64,000 nt of DNA from Dendrobium chrysotoxum (lineage: Eukaryota > Streptophyta > Magnoliopsida > Asparagales > Orchidaceae): positions 12,544,764 through 12,608,763 of the forward strand of contig CM034310.1 in the NCBI GenBank assembly GCA_019925795.1, in the 5' to 3' direction. A model generated the notes under the pieces. The model saw nothing but the letters and a program-made list of their open reading frames with translations, did not search any database and was not told the origin of the DNA. Each line of letters opens with the position of its first letter. Position 1 is the stretch's first letter. Positions 1 to 12,850 of the stretch are shown one piece after another. Made by a program: the position numbers and the translations under genes.

Positions 1-651
1 GAAGGGATGAATGAAATCATCTCTGTCTATCGTACAGTACGATCTACGTTAAATAAGAAACTAACATTTATTTCTTGATTATGAGAGATAATTTTGGTAA
101 GTATTCAATTAATCATACCGTACGATCTAGATCATACAATATGAATAGTTCAAAAAATCAAAATTATAAACTTACCAAACTTATTCTGGTGGCTAGGGTT
201 TTTCAATTGGATCTCATCGTACAGAACGATAATGATCGTACGGTATGATTAGATTACAAAGATAATCATCTAAAAACTAGCCGTTAGCCTGAGATTTATT
301 GATTAATCATACAGTACGATTAAAAATCGCACAATACGATTATTTTTAAACAAAAATTTTAAACATGAAAATAAATCTCCCCCTATGTGTGTGTATGGTT
401 GCTCCTTTCACATACATGCTTCTGTGGCAGAATCAAGAAAAAAATAAAGAAATTAAAAATTATAGAATTTTCAACATCCTATTTTATCCAATTTGAGTCT
501 CCAACAACCTTGAGCAATGTGCATCTGGCATGAAATGTTAGTGCTCATATAAAGGGATAAACATTTGTAATCTCAAGGAAGTCCATATAGATTCAGTAAG
601 CATTAGTTGTCACCATCAAAATCAAGTGCCCGGGATCCTAGATTCCAACAA
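1..651 (-). repeat. Partial 3' LTR of an old copia-type element (Z)
   Basis: This looks like the inner part of a long terminal repeat read on the minus strand. It holds palindromic pieces of the same style as the LTRs further right (for example ATCGTACAGTACGAT at 29-43) and ends with CCAACA immediately before a polypurine tract, exactly as the LTR of element B ends with GCAACA. Its outer edge lies left of the window. Many palindromes have lost CpG (CATCAT, GATGAT forms), which indicates age. The assignment rests on the junction pattern, not on alignment to a second LTR copy of Z. Confidence 0.7.
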
Positions 652-674
652 TCTCCCCCTTTTTGATGGTGTCA
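608..674 (-). promoter_or_regulatory. Polypurine tract of element Z inside an inverted repeat
   Basis: The plus strand reads ATCTCCCCCTTTTT from 652, a polypurine tract on the minus strand and the expected plus-strand primer site next to the 3' LTR. Arms at 608-621 and 661-674 pair at 13 of 14 positions, so the tract lies in the loop of a possible hairpin. The same layout occurs in elements A and B. Confidence 0.65.
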
Positions 675-1939
675 AATAATCTTTCTCATGGTTACAATTT
701 GTTATGTCTTCCTTAGATCCCCCTCAGTAGGATAATAGATTATAAAATAGGAGGAATGATTTTTTTTTTTAAACAGAATGATCATAGATAAACAACAGAT
801 AGAACTAAAATTAAGGACATAGATAAACAATAGATAGCATTAAAATTAAGGACATAACAATACAGAAAACTTCTCCCCCTTTGGACAACAACAAAAAGGG
901 AAGACCAATACAAATAAGAATTATAACAAAACAACACAAGCAACTACAAATAAAAGCAACTAATAAGTAAGACAGAACATAAATAAAAGAAAGCACTTCA
1001 AAGATCGGGATCTGATCTGGAGGTGGTGGTAGAGGTGGTAGACCCAACTGAAAGTATTGATGAAGGGACGCAAACCTGTGATCGATTGTGGTGAAGCGTT
1101 CCCCAAACCACATCATGCATCTGTATGTTGTTGGTGTTGGTGAATAATGTGGGAATCCAATCTTATCTATAAATGGTCGAGATGTTGAATGATGTCATCA
1201 TGAGGGTAGGCAGGATGGGCAGGACCAGGTGGGTGTATTGGTGGTGCATCGGCAGGAGCAGCAGCCTCTTCTTCATCAAAATTGGGATCGGCGTGAGCAG
1301 CCCCTCGATGGAATAAGATATGAAAAGAGGCATCTGAGTAGAAGAAAGGAAGATGATCTGGAGATAGAGGATAATGAATTTAATACTTAGCATCTAAGAT
1401 GTAGCCTATGACATGTCCTAAAGTAAGGTTTAGTTTTCGGTGGGCACCTGGATATCGGAACGCAGATAGGGTATGAATATAATCAAAAATTATTTGGGCT
1501 TCATTGAATTTGGTTTCAGACATTATTAGGTAAGTGACCACAGATAGCAGTGGAGTAATATGGATGCGGTTTTCAGCTTTGGGTATGATGGACGTGCGAA
1601 GAATATGCTGGATAACGCGTGCATTTTGATTCAGGGTTTGGACAAGGGGTAGGTGTTTATTGGATGGGACACTTCTAAGGGTTATGTTAACTGAGGTCCA
1701 ATCATAATCATGTGAGATCATAGATTGGGGATGAGGGCCTTCAATGGAAAGCCCAATATGTGCAGCTATGTCATTGACGGTGATAACGACATGTTGTTTG
1801 CAGACATAGGAAGAAAAGGTGGTGTTCTCTAGGTCGACTTTTAGATTTGCAAGAAATTCAAAAAGCAGCTCGAAGTGGAAGGGAAATGCTAGAGTCAACA
1901 AGAATTGAAGAGTGGTGGAGGCGAAAAGGTTCATCACCT
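652..1939 (-). mobile_element. 3' internal remnant of element Z
   Basis: This stretch lies between the polypurine tract of Z and the outer edge of element A. It contains a second C-rich polypurine-like motif near 869-900 (CTTCTCCCCCTTTGG followed by A-rich sequence), comparable to the second motif inside A and B, and then a decayed reading frame. Gag and pol of Z are not present: A begins at 1940 and satellite follows A on the other side. The rest of Z was therefore lost or moved, by recombination or deletion. Confidence 0.6.
1168..1939 (-). pseudogene. Decayed third ORF of element Z, plant 'putative transposon protein' type
   Basis: The minus-strand frame is open from the edge of element A down to a TAA at 1380-1382, then stays open in the same frame to a TAG at 1168-1170. 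The first 190 or so residues (FELLFEFLANLKVDLENTTF, later LNQNARVIQHILRTSIIPKA) resemble the plant 'putative transposon protein' domain common in retrotransposons; I recognise it by pattern only. After the TAA the frame codes an acidic, alanine- and proline-rich tail, as these proteins often have. The true start is missing because element A interrupts the gene, and the ATG at 1980-1982 belongs to the LTR of A. Position between pol and 3' LTR matches the extra ORF some Sirevirus-like elements carry. Its function is unknown. Confidence 0.55.
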
Positions 1940-3839
1940 TGAAGTTCAGAGCGGCTTTATGAACTAGCCTGAGGTTAACCAAGAGGGGGGAGGTGAATAG
2001 GTAGTTTCAAAAAATCTTAAACAAAAATAAAATTTTGAAATCCTTTTTTAATGTATTAAAACAAACACAATTTCTCTTTGATGTAGAGATGATTAATCAA
2101 ATAATTAAATAACTTTAACCACACGACATCCATAACAAATTAAATTACTGAAATTAAAATATGGAACAGTAAGAAGAAAGAACACACCATATTTTATAAT
2201 GGTTAAGTGAACTTGACCTACATACACTCCCCGGAGCCTCCCCTCCAGATACTGCACTAAAACTCAGTGACTCTCTTTTTGCTCCCAGAATAAGGTGGAC
2301 AAACCTTTATAAAAACTCTTTTTTACTAACCCCAGTGAAGAAGAGAACCCAAACTCTTTTTGCTTCTCCTGAAGCAGGCAGAGAACCTTACCTCCTTTTG
2401 CTTCCTGCTGAAGCAGGCAGAGAACCTTGATCTTCTTATTGATGTTCCTTCCCACAAAGCCACCAAGGAACAAGGGACGATGACTAAAGAAGGCGACTCG
2501 AATCATTTCTTGGTGCAACCTTTATGAACACCTCAAAAAATCCCCCTCACAAGACCCTCTCCCTCTCTTCCAAGCTCTCCATCTCCTTCTCAAGACTCTC
2601 TCAGGTTAGGACAGTAGCAAAATATCTTAACTTTAATAAATAAGAGATCTTAAATAGAAGGGCTCAAAAAAATTCCCTAAATTTTAAGTTGCCCTCAATG
2701 ATCATCCAAGATGATCTGTCGATCGTCTTGAACGATCAGTATAAAAATAGATGTTTTAGTCTGGACGATCTAGCTCTCCTAGATGATCAGAAGACAGGAT
2801 TTATAGAGATCATCCAGGATGACGTGGTTATCATTCACTACGATTTGTTCAAATATACATTCTCATCCAGTAGATAGTTCAGGTCATCTAGGAGATAAGT
2901 CGAGAAAATATGTAAAAATATGACTTGATTATCTAGGATGATATGGATATAATCCTGTATGATTAATTCAAAAATGGCCAATATCATCCAGAATATAGTT
3001 CGGGTCGTCAAGGAAAACTATGTTGGATGATGAGGATTTATAATTATTCATCCAGGATGATAAAGCTATCATCCTGTACGATTAGTTCAAAAATGGGCAA
3101 TATCATCTGGCACATAGTTTGGGTCATCCAGAAAAACTATGTTGGATGATAAGGATTTATACCTAATCGCCCCAGACGATCTTGCGATCGACCAGGATGA
3201 TGTGATTAATTAATTAATCCTTAATTAAATTCCTTAATCTCTTAACTAATTTAGGCATAATTATAATGAATCATCCAGGATGATACATATATCATCCTGT
3301 ATGATTAGACAAAAATCCTAAAATAAAAACCTACCTAAATGAGTCTGGCGGCTGAGGAATTTTGATTTGAGCATATCATCCCAGATAATGGGAGGATCAT
3401 CCAGGATGATCTGTTTAATAAGACTGACTTAACATAGCTGCCCTAATTAGGGTTTATGATTTGATCTGATTGTCCAAGATGATTTGGGTTTGTCTAGGAT
3501 GATATAATCAAAACCCTAATTAGGGCAGCCATAATCAAAACTCTTAATTTTACAGAATTTCTCCTCCTGAGTGTGTGTGTGCAAGGTTACTTAGCATCAC
3601 GATCCACCTTTTTATAATTGACTTAAGAATGAGTAAATCATAATGGATTTGATATTACAAACTAACTGAGTCCTAATCTACTCAAACTTGAGCTGGCTTG
3701 AATTGTAATGAACCTTATGGACCTGAAACATTAGTATACAGGGCAATCAAAATAGATGTGTAGTAGTGACAATAGAACAAAAATATAAGAAATGTTTGTG
3801 ATCATCAAAATTATAATCCTTAAATCCAGATTTATAACA
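1940..3839 (-). repeat. 3' LTR of element A
   Basis: It starts TGAAGTTC and ends ATAACA next to the polypurine tract. The U5 part (2220-2520) has the tandem block of AGAGAACC...GAAGCAGGC units seen in all family LTRs. The U3 part (2690-3500) has many decayed palindromes such as ATCATCCAGGATGAT. A TATA-like CTATTTAAGA on the minus strand lies near 2650. Confidence 0.85.
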
Positions 3840-3870
3840 AGCTCCCCCATTTTGATGACGGCGAACATTT
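3790..3870 (-). promoter_or_regulatory. Polypurine tract of A within an inverted repeat
   Basis: GCTCCCCCATTTT follows the LTR end at 3839. Arms at 3790-3810 and 3850-3870 pair with about three mismatches over 21 positions and enclose the tract. This is the decayed counterpart of the better-kept structure in element B. Confidence 0.6.
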
Positions 3871-5366
3871 GTTAGGCGATTTCCAATCAAGCAGATTAAA
3901 AAGATTAACACATATGATAAAGGAAAATAATTAAACATAAAAAATTTAGATTTCACTAAAACAAGCACGAATTAGTACAGCACACTACTCCCCCTTTTGA
4001 CATCACAAAAAAAAAGGAAACATAAAAACAGACATATAACATTACACATAGAATAACACAGAGAAGAACTACAGTACAAAACATCACAGAAAAATAAAAA
4101 AGAAAAATAAAAAACCATAGAAACCAAGAAAAAATCAAACATAAAATACCAAAAAGATAATAAAAGAACTAAAAATAACGACAAAATATTATTTTTTTTA
4201 ATCGATTAGCCCCACATAATTTCCAATTCAAAAGCCAATAAGAAGAAATTGATGAGCTGAAATCCAGAAAAGTTAGAAAATTGATTTTTGTAAACCCTAC
4301 CTCGGACATCTTATAGGTTCAAATTCTTTTCAAACATAAATCTAATTCAAAAGAAAAGAAATTGGATAAGAAAAGTGTTCCTTTCAAACTTTATTCTAGA
4401 AAAATATCAAATAAAATAGTATTGCAAATTAAAGAACATGAAATCATGATTTTCAATCTTAAGTGTTTGAATATATTAAGTGGTACAAAAATTCTTCTAA
4501 GATTTTTAAAGATTTGAAAGAGGAGGAAGCTTATTTCTTTGTGGGCTAATTTTTTACCTCTTTCTCAATTATTTGGTGCACTTTGCACATCTTTTGATTT
4601 ATGATACACTTTGTGTATCTTTTCAATTTTTGGCGAACATTACGTATCTTTTCAGTGTTGGGCTTATTTTGTGCCTATTTTTTTCAGTTGATTGGCGCAC
4701 TTTGCGCATCTTTTGCAAGCTTCCTATCTTTCAAAACCTCTAAAGGACTCTTAGTTGTGAGATTATCTTCCAGATATAAGAGAAGAAAAACTCACTCTCT
4801 TAGATAAGGAAAAGTAATCCAAAAAATAGAACAATTCTCATATGGTAAATGCAATCACTTGATTAAAAAAACACAAAAATAATTCAATGATTTGGAACAC
4901 TACTCATATGAGAAAGATTACTATAGGAAGATAAAATAAATCTCTATTTCAAAGTTTAACTTTTTAATTTTGAAAAAGATTTTATCCGAAAAGAAAAATA
5001 CACCATTAAAGGAGTTAGAGGAAGAGAAACAATCATCAATATTTCTTCCCTTAACCATTTTAGAGAGATCAATCACCGCTTACAGGCTTCTAAATAAAAA
5101 TACAGCAAAATTCTCTTATAGAAATCAAGTTTATCAGTAGTAGTGAGCAGTTATCTGATTCTTTTTAAAAGACTTAAGAAAAAACTTAAACATGAAATCA
5201 GAATTATAAAGGTAAATACAAGTAAAGGGAAATAAACAAAATAGAAAGATAACAAGAAATCAAAATGACATAAAAGCAAAGACATGTAACAAGAAATGAG
5301 AAAACTAATTAAATAAAATAAAATTAAATTAAAAAAAGGTAATTCAAAATTCAGTAATCATCAAAT
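3840..5366 (-). other. Noncoding 3' internal region of element A
   Basis: No reading frame of note. It contains a second polypurine-like motif at about 3989-4015 (CTCCCCCTTTTGACATCAC) and, at 4570-4725, several degenerate short units built on CACTTTGCGCATCTTTT with inverted GCGCA/TGCGC cores. The whole stretch aligns by eye with 35052-36541 of element B, so it is a conserved part of the family. Confidence 0.7.
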
Positions 5367-8244
5367 TCATGCATTTACGTCAATCACACACCAATCTGGT
5401 CCTTATGATGCTGAACGTTCAAAGGCCATTGGTTTAGTAAAATGTTAGTCAGTTGGTTTTAGTTGCTACATGGTGTAACTCAATGTCTCCTTAGGTAACA
5501 TGGTCTCAAATAAAGTGATGCCTTATATCAATGTGTTTGGTTCTAAAATATTGGATAGGATTTTTAGAGATACAATGAACTAGTGTTATAACATAGAATT
5601 GAAATTGTGCCAACAGGTATTTCTAAATCCAAAATTTGTTGCTTCAACGCAAGGACTTGGGCCACATAACTTCCTAAGGTAATGTACCCAGCTTCAGTAG
5701 TGGAAATGCAGCAGAGTTTTGTTTTCTACTAGACCAAGAGACTAAGGACTATCCTATGATTTTGGCAAGTTCTAGAAGTCCTTGCGAGGGATTCTTTAGG
5801 ATTAGCTTAAAAATCTAGCACAGAGATAAACATTAAATATTTTATCAGGTCGGCTAGCAGTCTAGTCAAGTGGTGATACCAATATTCCTCTATTCTTTCT
5901 TTTGATCAACATATTTTCTAATTGAATCTTTATCTAACTGGACACTGGAGCTCATGGGGAGGTTTATTGGCTTTACATTATCCATTTCATATTTTTTCAA
6001 GATGTACTTAGTGTACTTGAATTTATTAAGAAAATGTTCTATCATCCATTGCCTTATGGTAAACCCAAAAAGACGGGACAATTCTCCATCATACTTATCT
6101 CAAACTCTTTACTAATTATTTTAGAAAAATTATCACATAATTTTTTATCAGAAGATCTAAAAGTATATCATCAACATATATCATCTCTACTTTCCTTATA
6201 AAAAGGTGATGTCTACACTCCCCTTAACAAACTTTCTTTCAAGTAGGATTGTGCTAAGCCTCTATACCATGCTCTGAGTGCCTATTTTAGTCCATATATG
6301 GCCTTTTTAATTTATAAACATGATTTGGTAATTGGAATTCTTAAAACCTAGGGGTTCGCTCTATAAACACATCTTCTTTATTACCCCATTTAAAAAGGAC
6401 TCTTGACATCCATTTGGAAAAGCTTAAATCCCTTATAATAGGCAAAGGCTAGTAGCACTCTAATGGCTCCAATCTAGCTACAGGGGCAAAAGTCTCCTCA
6501 AAATCATCCTTCTATTTTATTGTACCCCTTAGCCACCAATCTTTCCTTAATTTCTAACCACCACACCTATAATCATTCATTTTATTCTTAAAGACCCATT
6601 TGGGTTCCTACTATAGTTTGATTCTTGGGTCTTTCTACTAACTCCAAGACATCATTCCTCACAAATTGGTTAAATTCTTCTTGCATAGCTAAGATCCAAA
6701 ATTCATCAAAAAGGGCTTAATTGATGTTGGTGGGTTCAATCATTGAGATAAAGACAGAGTGGTTTCCTTCTTTTCTAAGTCCATGGTTAATTCTATCACC
6801 TTTAGAAGTGTCTCCTAAGATTAGTTCTTTAGGATGGCTCGAAGAATATCTCCATTCTATAGGCAAATTATTTTGAGGTTCTACCCTTTCCTCCAGATTT
6901 ATAGTTTCTTATCCGTGGGTAATCTCTCTTATTTCATCTTCTTCTCAGCTCTAGACTCCTTGGATTAGACTCATCAAACATTACATGAGTAGTCTCCTCC
7001 ACCACCAATGTCCTCTTGTTCAACACTCTAAAGGATTTATCCACACTTGAATATCCTAAGAACACTCCTTCATCAAATTTTTGGTCAAATTTTCCTAAGA
7101 GTGATTTCATATTGTTAAGAATGAAGACCTTACAGCCAAAGACATGGAGATGAGAAAGGATTGGTGTTCTTCCCTTTATGATCTCATATTGTGTCTTATT
7201 CAGTTTGGATCTAACACTCACCCTATTCAACACATAACAGGCCGTATTCACCACTTCTGCCCAAAAGTATTTTGGAAATAAAGTACTCAGCAAGCATGGC
7301 TCTAGTGGCTTCCACTAAGGTCCTATTCATTCTTTCGGCTACCCCGTTCTGCTGAGGGGTCCTAGGAGTTAAAAAGTTGTGACTAATTCCTTGCTCCTCA
7401 CAGAAAGTTCCAAATCTCATATTTTCAAACTCTCCACCATGATCACTATGAATAGTTAAGATCTCACAACCTAGATTCTTTGAATCCAAGTGGAGGAAAG
7501 ATTTAAACTCATCAAACGACTAAATTTTATGTGACAAAAATCTAATCCAAGTGAACCTCTAGTAGTCATCGACAATCACAAATCCATATTTTTTCCCCCT
7601 AAGCTGGCAGTGCTAATCGGTCAAAATAAATCCATGTGAAGACTTCTAAAGATTTAGAGGTGCTAATGTTCTTATAGGACTGGAAATAGATTGGAGTTAT
7701 TTCCCTTGTTGACAGGCATCATACAAGTGCTCCTCAGTGAACTTAAGCATGGGAACACCTCTAACTATGTCCTTTTTGGTTACTCTTCTATGGGTTTTCA
7801 TGCTGGCAGACATAAACCTCATGTGCTACAAATAAGACTCGTCAGCAGTAGTTTTTAAGCAAAAGAAGTAGCTCACTCAATGTTAATTAAATCAAGCATA
7901 TAGACATTGTTGATCCTTTTTTCTTACAAAATAGTGTTATTATTTAAGCTGATAATGAAAGTGTTGCTAGAAATTTAATGCTGAACCCTTTATCATAAAG
8001 TTGACTGATGTTGAGCAAGTTGTGTTTCAGTCCATCTACAAGCAAGACATTTTCAATTAAAAGGTTCTTGGAGTTTTTTATTATACCTGCTCCGACCACT
8101 TTCTGGTGGTGTTGTCTCCAAGAGTGACCATGCCTTCAACCCTAGCGTCTAACTAAATGAATTGACTTGCATCTCCATTCATATGCCTTGAACATCCACT
8201 GTCTAGTACCACATGCTCTCACGAGGTCTTGTGTAAGAGCACAG
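5367..8244 (-). pseudogene. pol: pol of element A (protease, integrase, RT, RNase H), decayed
   Basis: The stretch is collinear with pol of B and D. The clearest part is the integrase core at 6934-7489, where a motif with HSDHGGEF and then PQQNGVAERMNRTLVE is visible and the frame shifts near 7250. The RT C-terminal part lies around 5890-6081 (KYEMDNVKPINLPMSSS). RNase H from 5367 to 5890 is recognisable only as DNA. Stops and small indels occur throughout, so no functional polyprotein is possible. The 5' end sits directly after GATGATTTTGTAG, the same gag/pol junction as in the younger copies. Confidence 0.85.
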
Positions 8245-8255
8245 CTACAAAATCA

Positions 8256-10027
8256 TCAAATATTAGATTTTGCAATCCAAATATGTTTGGGGTCCCTTCT
8301 TATGGAAAGAAGAATGCAATGTATGTGTGTAATGTTGTGAATCATGCAATTTAGGTCTCCACACCTAATATGTACTACGGTGAACAGTGCAAGTGCGGGA
8401 GATATGCCCTAACATGCCCCAAGAAAAATTCTAATGTGAGGAAAATGGTTAACTAATTTATGTGGGTGATACTGCCTCTTCCTAGGTTTGGATGATGCTT
8501 GATGATTGTGTATGAAATTCTTCAAGTGATGGTGGTTATTGTTTTCATAAAAGCGGTTAATTCAACATTAAAAAATTTATTTGAACTTTTAAGAATTGAA
8601 TTTTCCACTCTCAATGCATGCTCCCTACTCTCTACATCAAATGCATGAGTTTCAAATTCCTTGAATGTAATTTCTCATTCAATATGTGATGTTTTTAATG
8701 AATCATGCTTAACATTTAAATTAGAATGTTTTTTATTTAACTCATCAAATTCATCAAGTAATGACATGTGATTACTATCAAGTATAGAATGATTTTTAAG
8801 CAAAACTTCATGATCTTTTTGCAGGTTCAAGAATTCCACTTTTAAGCTAGCATGCGATTTCTTAAGTTTATTATATGATGAATGTATTGTCTCAGAAACA
8901 TCAAGTAATTGATCGTAGGTAAATTCACATATCTCTTCTTGGTCAGAATATTCAAGATGTTCATCCGCCATTAAACATAAGTTTGTAGTCTCCTCTTCAG
9001 CTTCAGTCTCAGATGAGTTAGATGAAGAATCCACCCAAAAGACTTTTTAATCCATTTCTTATCCTTCCTAAACTTGGGTTTCTCTTCACCCTTCTTACAT
9101 GGGTAAGCCTTAAGTGTAGGACAAATAGCTTTTATATGTCTCGGTTTCCTGCATTCAAAGCAAACCATATAAGAAGAACTTTAATTTTTGCTATTTTTAC
9201 CTTTGTTCGATTTCTGATGGTGCTTTTGTTTCTTTCTTAGAAAGCTTTTGAATTGCCTAGTAATTAAGGTAACATCATCACTTTCAGACCCAGAAGAATC
9301 AGTATTAATATCATTAGCCTTCAACAACATAATTTTCTCCTTCTTTTTCTCACCTGCATCAAGTTGTCTTTGGTTCACTCCTTGCTCATAAGCAATGAGT
9401 GATCCAAGTAAGTTATCAATAGAATAAGTATTCAAATCCTTTGATTCAGTGATTACAGTTATCTTAGTATCATAAGAAGAAGGCAAACATCTCAAAATTT
9501 TGTTAATTTTCTCATAGTTAGTTAGTTCTCTTCCTATGGCATACAGGGAGGTGACAATTTGTATAAACCTAGTATACATTTCTGATATTGACTAACTAGG
9601 TTTCATGTGAAAGAGTTCTTAATCGTGAAGTAAGATATTCAACCTAGATTATTTAAATTCAGTTGTGCCTTCATAAGTGATACATAATTTATCTCAGATT
9701 TCTTTACTAGTCGTAAATGTTGAAACATACATGTAATCTTCAGATTTCAATGCTTAGAAAAAATAATTTAAACATTTTGCATTAAGTTGTGCTAAATCCC
9801 TTTCATCAAGAGTCCATTCAGTAAAAGGAAGTTCAGTTTTCACACCATCAACAAGTCTATAAGGTGCATCATAACCTTCTTTAACAAGCATTCACAAGCG
9901 ATAATCAATCAATTGCAAAAAGGTGGACATACGAGTTTTTCCAGAAATCAAAAGGTATGTTATCAAACAAGGGTGGTCGAGTAATAAAATACCCTTCTAC
10001 CATGTTCTGATTATCAAAGTTAGCTAT
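8256..10027 (-). pseudogene. gag: gag of element A, decayed
   Basis: The stretch is collinear with the 603-codon gag of B and D. The start codon is lost: the minus strand reads ATA where B and D have ATG (10025-10027). Open pieces remain: the capsid-like C-terminal half (9181-9579), the first zinc knuckle CFECRKPRHIKAICP with all C, C, H, C ligands (about 9120-9168), and the acidic plus coiled-coil part (8675-9034). The second knuckle near 8380 survives as DNA only. It has many frameshifts and stops. Confidence 0.85.
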
Positions 10028-10071
10028 GGATCAAAATTTAAAAGTTTTCTAAAACTTAATTTTTGAATCGC

Positions 10072-10083
10072 ACTCTGATACCA
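10072..10083 (-). promoter_or_regulatory. Primer binding site of element A
   Basis: The minus strand reads TGGTATCAGAGT, one change from the TGGTATCAGAGC site complementary to initiator tRNA-Met. It sits two bases inside the 5' LTR, as in the other copies. Confidence 0.8.
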
Positions 10084-10085
10084 CT

Positions 10086-11984
10086 TGAATGTTCGTTAGG
10101 GTTATTAAGCCCTTATGAACTAGCCCGAGGCTAACCAAGAGGGTGGGGGGGGGGGGGGGGAGAATTGGTAGTTTATTAAAAATTCTCAAGCAAAAAAAAG
10201 ATTTTGAAATCCTTTTGGAATGTTTTAAAACAAACACAATTACTCTTTGATGTGGAGATGATTAATCAAACAAATCAATAACTTTAACTACACGATCATC
10301 CACAAGAAATTAAAGTACTAAAATTAAAATGGGGAATAGTAAAATGAAAGAACACATCATATTTTATAGTTATTCAGTCTACTTGACCTACATCCACTCC
10401 CCAGAGCCTGCCTTCCAGGTATTGCACTAAATTCATTGACTCTCCTTTTGCTCGCATAGCAAGGCGCAGAAGCCTTTACAAAACTCCATTTCACCAACCT
10501 TAATGAGGCAGAGAACCCAAACTCCTTTTTCTTCCTCCTGAAGCAGGCAGAGAACCTTACCTCCTTTTGCTTCCTCCTGAAGCAGGCATAGAACCTCAAT
10601 CTTCTTGCTGATGATCCTTCCCACAGAGCCACCAAGGAACAAGGGACGACGACTGGAGAAGGTGAATCAAATCCTTTCTTGAAGTAACCTTTGTGAACAC
10701 CTCGCAAACACCCCCTCACAAGATCCTCTCCCTCTCTCCCAAGCTCTCCCTCTCCTTCTCAAGACTCCCTCAGGTTAGGATAGCAGCAAAAGATCTTAAC
10801 ATTAACAAACAATATATCTTAAATAGAAGGGCTCAAAAAAATGCCCTAAATTTCAACTTGCCATCAAAGATCATCTAAGATGATCTATCAATCGTCATGT
10901 ACGATCAATACTAAAATAGGCATTTTAGTCTGGATGATCTGGCTCTCATAGACAATCAAAAGACAGGATTTATATAGATCGTCCAGGACGATGTGGTCAT
11001 CGTCCTATACAATTAGTTCAAATATACATTCCCGTCCATTAGATAGTTTGGGTCATCTAGAACATAAGTCGGGATGATATATAGAAATATTACTTGATCG
11101 TCCATAACTATATGGATATTGTCATGTACGATTAGTTCAAACATGGCAAATATCGTTCGAAACATAGTTCGGGTCATCCAGGAAAACTATGTTGGACGAT
11201 CAGGATTTATAACTGATCGTACATGAGATAAGGCTATCATCCTGTATGATTAGTTCAAAAATGGAAATATCATCCGACACATAGTTCATGTCGTATAGGA
11301 AAACTATGTTAGACGATGAGGATTAATAACTGATCGTCCCGGATAATCTTATGATCGGTCAGGAAGATGTGATCGATCAATTAATCTTTAATTACATTGC
11401 TTAATCACTTTACTAATTTAGGCATGATTGTAATGAATCATTCAGGATGATACGTATATCGTACCATATGATTAGACCAAAATCCTAAAATAAAAACCTG
11501 CCTAAATGAGTTTGGCTACTGAGAAATTTTAAATTAAGCATATCGTCCGGAACGATGGGATGATCGTTTAGGACGATCTACTTAATCAGACTGACCTAAC
11601 ACGTCTGCCCTAATTAGGATTTCTATTTTGATCTGATCATCCAAGACAATTTGGGATCATTAGGATGATATAATCAAAAACAGACAAACTCTTAATTTTA
11701 CAAAATTTCTCCCCCTGAGTGTGTGTTCAAGGTTACTTTGCATCAAGAAGCACCTTTTTACAATTTACTCAAAAAAGAGTAAAAAATAATGGATTTGATA
11801 TTACGAACTGACTCAATCCTAATCTACTCAAACTTAAGCTGGCTTGAATTGTAATTGACCTTGTGGACCTGAAACGTTAGTATGTAGGGCAATCAAACAG
11901 ATGGGAAGTAGTGACAGCCGAACAAAAATACAAGAAATGATTGTGATAATCAAAACTAAAATCCTTGAATCCAAATTCACAATA
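10086..11984 (-). repeat. 5' LTR of element A
   Basis: It has the same structure as the other LTR of A. A run of 16 G lies at 10145-10160, where the other copies have 5-8 G. The U5 repeat block is at 10380-10690, a TATA-like CTATTTAAGA on the minus strand near 10820, and decayed U3 palindromes run from 10870 to 11660. The outer end is eroded to CACAATA where a TG...CA border is expected, and it abuts satellite DNA directly. Confidence 0.85.
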
Positions 11985-12850
11985 GGAGATCGTCTGAGGG
12001 GTACACAATATGTCTATTTATAGAGGATCAAAACTAAGAGACATAAATGGGGTAGGAATATGCCCATCATAGAGGATCAAAACTAGGAGATCGTATAATG
12101 GGGTAGGAATATGCCCATCATAAAGGATCAAAACTGGTAGATCCTATGATGTGGTAGGAATATACCCATTAAAGAGGATCAAAATAGGGAGATCGTTTGA
12201 TGGGGTAGGAATATGCCGATCACAAAGGATCCAAAGTGGTAGATCATATGATGGGGTAGGAGTAAGCCCATCATCGAGGATCAAAACTAGGAGATCATAT
12301 GATGTGGTAGGAATATGCCTATCATAGATAAAGAAAAATGGGGATCGTATAATGGGGCAGGAATATGCCCATCACTAAGGGTCAAAACTAGGAGTCGTAT
12401 GATGGGGTGGGAATATACCTATCATTGAGGATCAAAACTGGGAGATCGGTTGATGGGGTAGGAATATGCTTATCATAGAGGATCAAATTTGGGAGATCGT
12501 AAGATGGGGTAGGAATATGCCCATCATTAATGATCAAAAAAGGTAGATCATATGATGGGGTATGAATATGCCCATTACAGAGGATCAAAACTGGGAGATC
12601 ATATGATGGGGTAGGAATATGTCATCATAAAGGATTGAAACTAGGAGATTATTTGATGTGGTAAGAATATGCCCATCATAGAGGATCAAAACAGAGTGAT
12701 CGTACGTTGGGGTAGGAATATACCCATCGCAGAGGATCAAAACTGGGATATCACATGATTGGGTAGGAATATGACCATCATAGAGGAATAAAATAGAGAG
12801 ATCATATGATGGGACCGGAATATGCCCATTACAAAGCATCAAAACTAAGA

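Larger units (their letters stand above)
1940..11984 (-). mobile_element. Ty1/copia (Sirevirus-like) element A, complete but decayed
   Basis: Order on the minus strand: 5' LTR (10086-11984), primer site (10072-10083), gag, pol, a 1.5-kb noncoding 3' region, polypurine tract, 3' LTR (1940-3839). The two LTRs are of almost equal length (1899 and 1900 bp) but clearly divergent, and both coding regions have many stops and frameshifts, so it is old. No 5-bp duplication flanks it (CACCT on the left, GGAGA on the right), and the flanks are different DNA: element Z left, satellite right. It belongs to the same family as B, C and D but is the most diverged copy. Confidence 0.9.

Noticed and set aside
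811..1116. Hydrophobic 101-codon minus-strand frame resembling a membrane protein
   Set aside because: Its hydrophobic half covers the second polypurine-like motif and A/T-rich noncoding DNA of element Z; composition explains it.
3956..4184. Two Phe-rich minus-strand frames resembling membrane peptides
   Set aside because: They come from A-rich noncoding DNA after the second polypurine-like tract of element A.
9022..9240. 72-codon plus-strand frame
   Set aside because: Antisense to the zinc-knuckle region of the decayed gag of element A.
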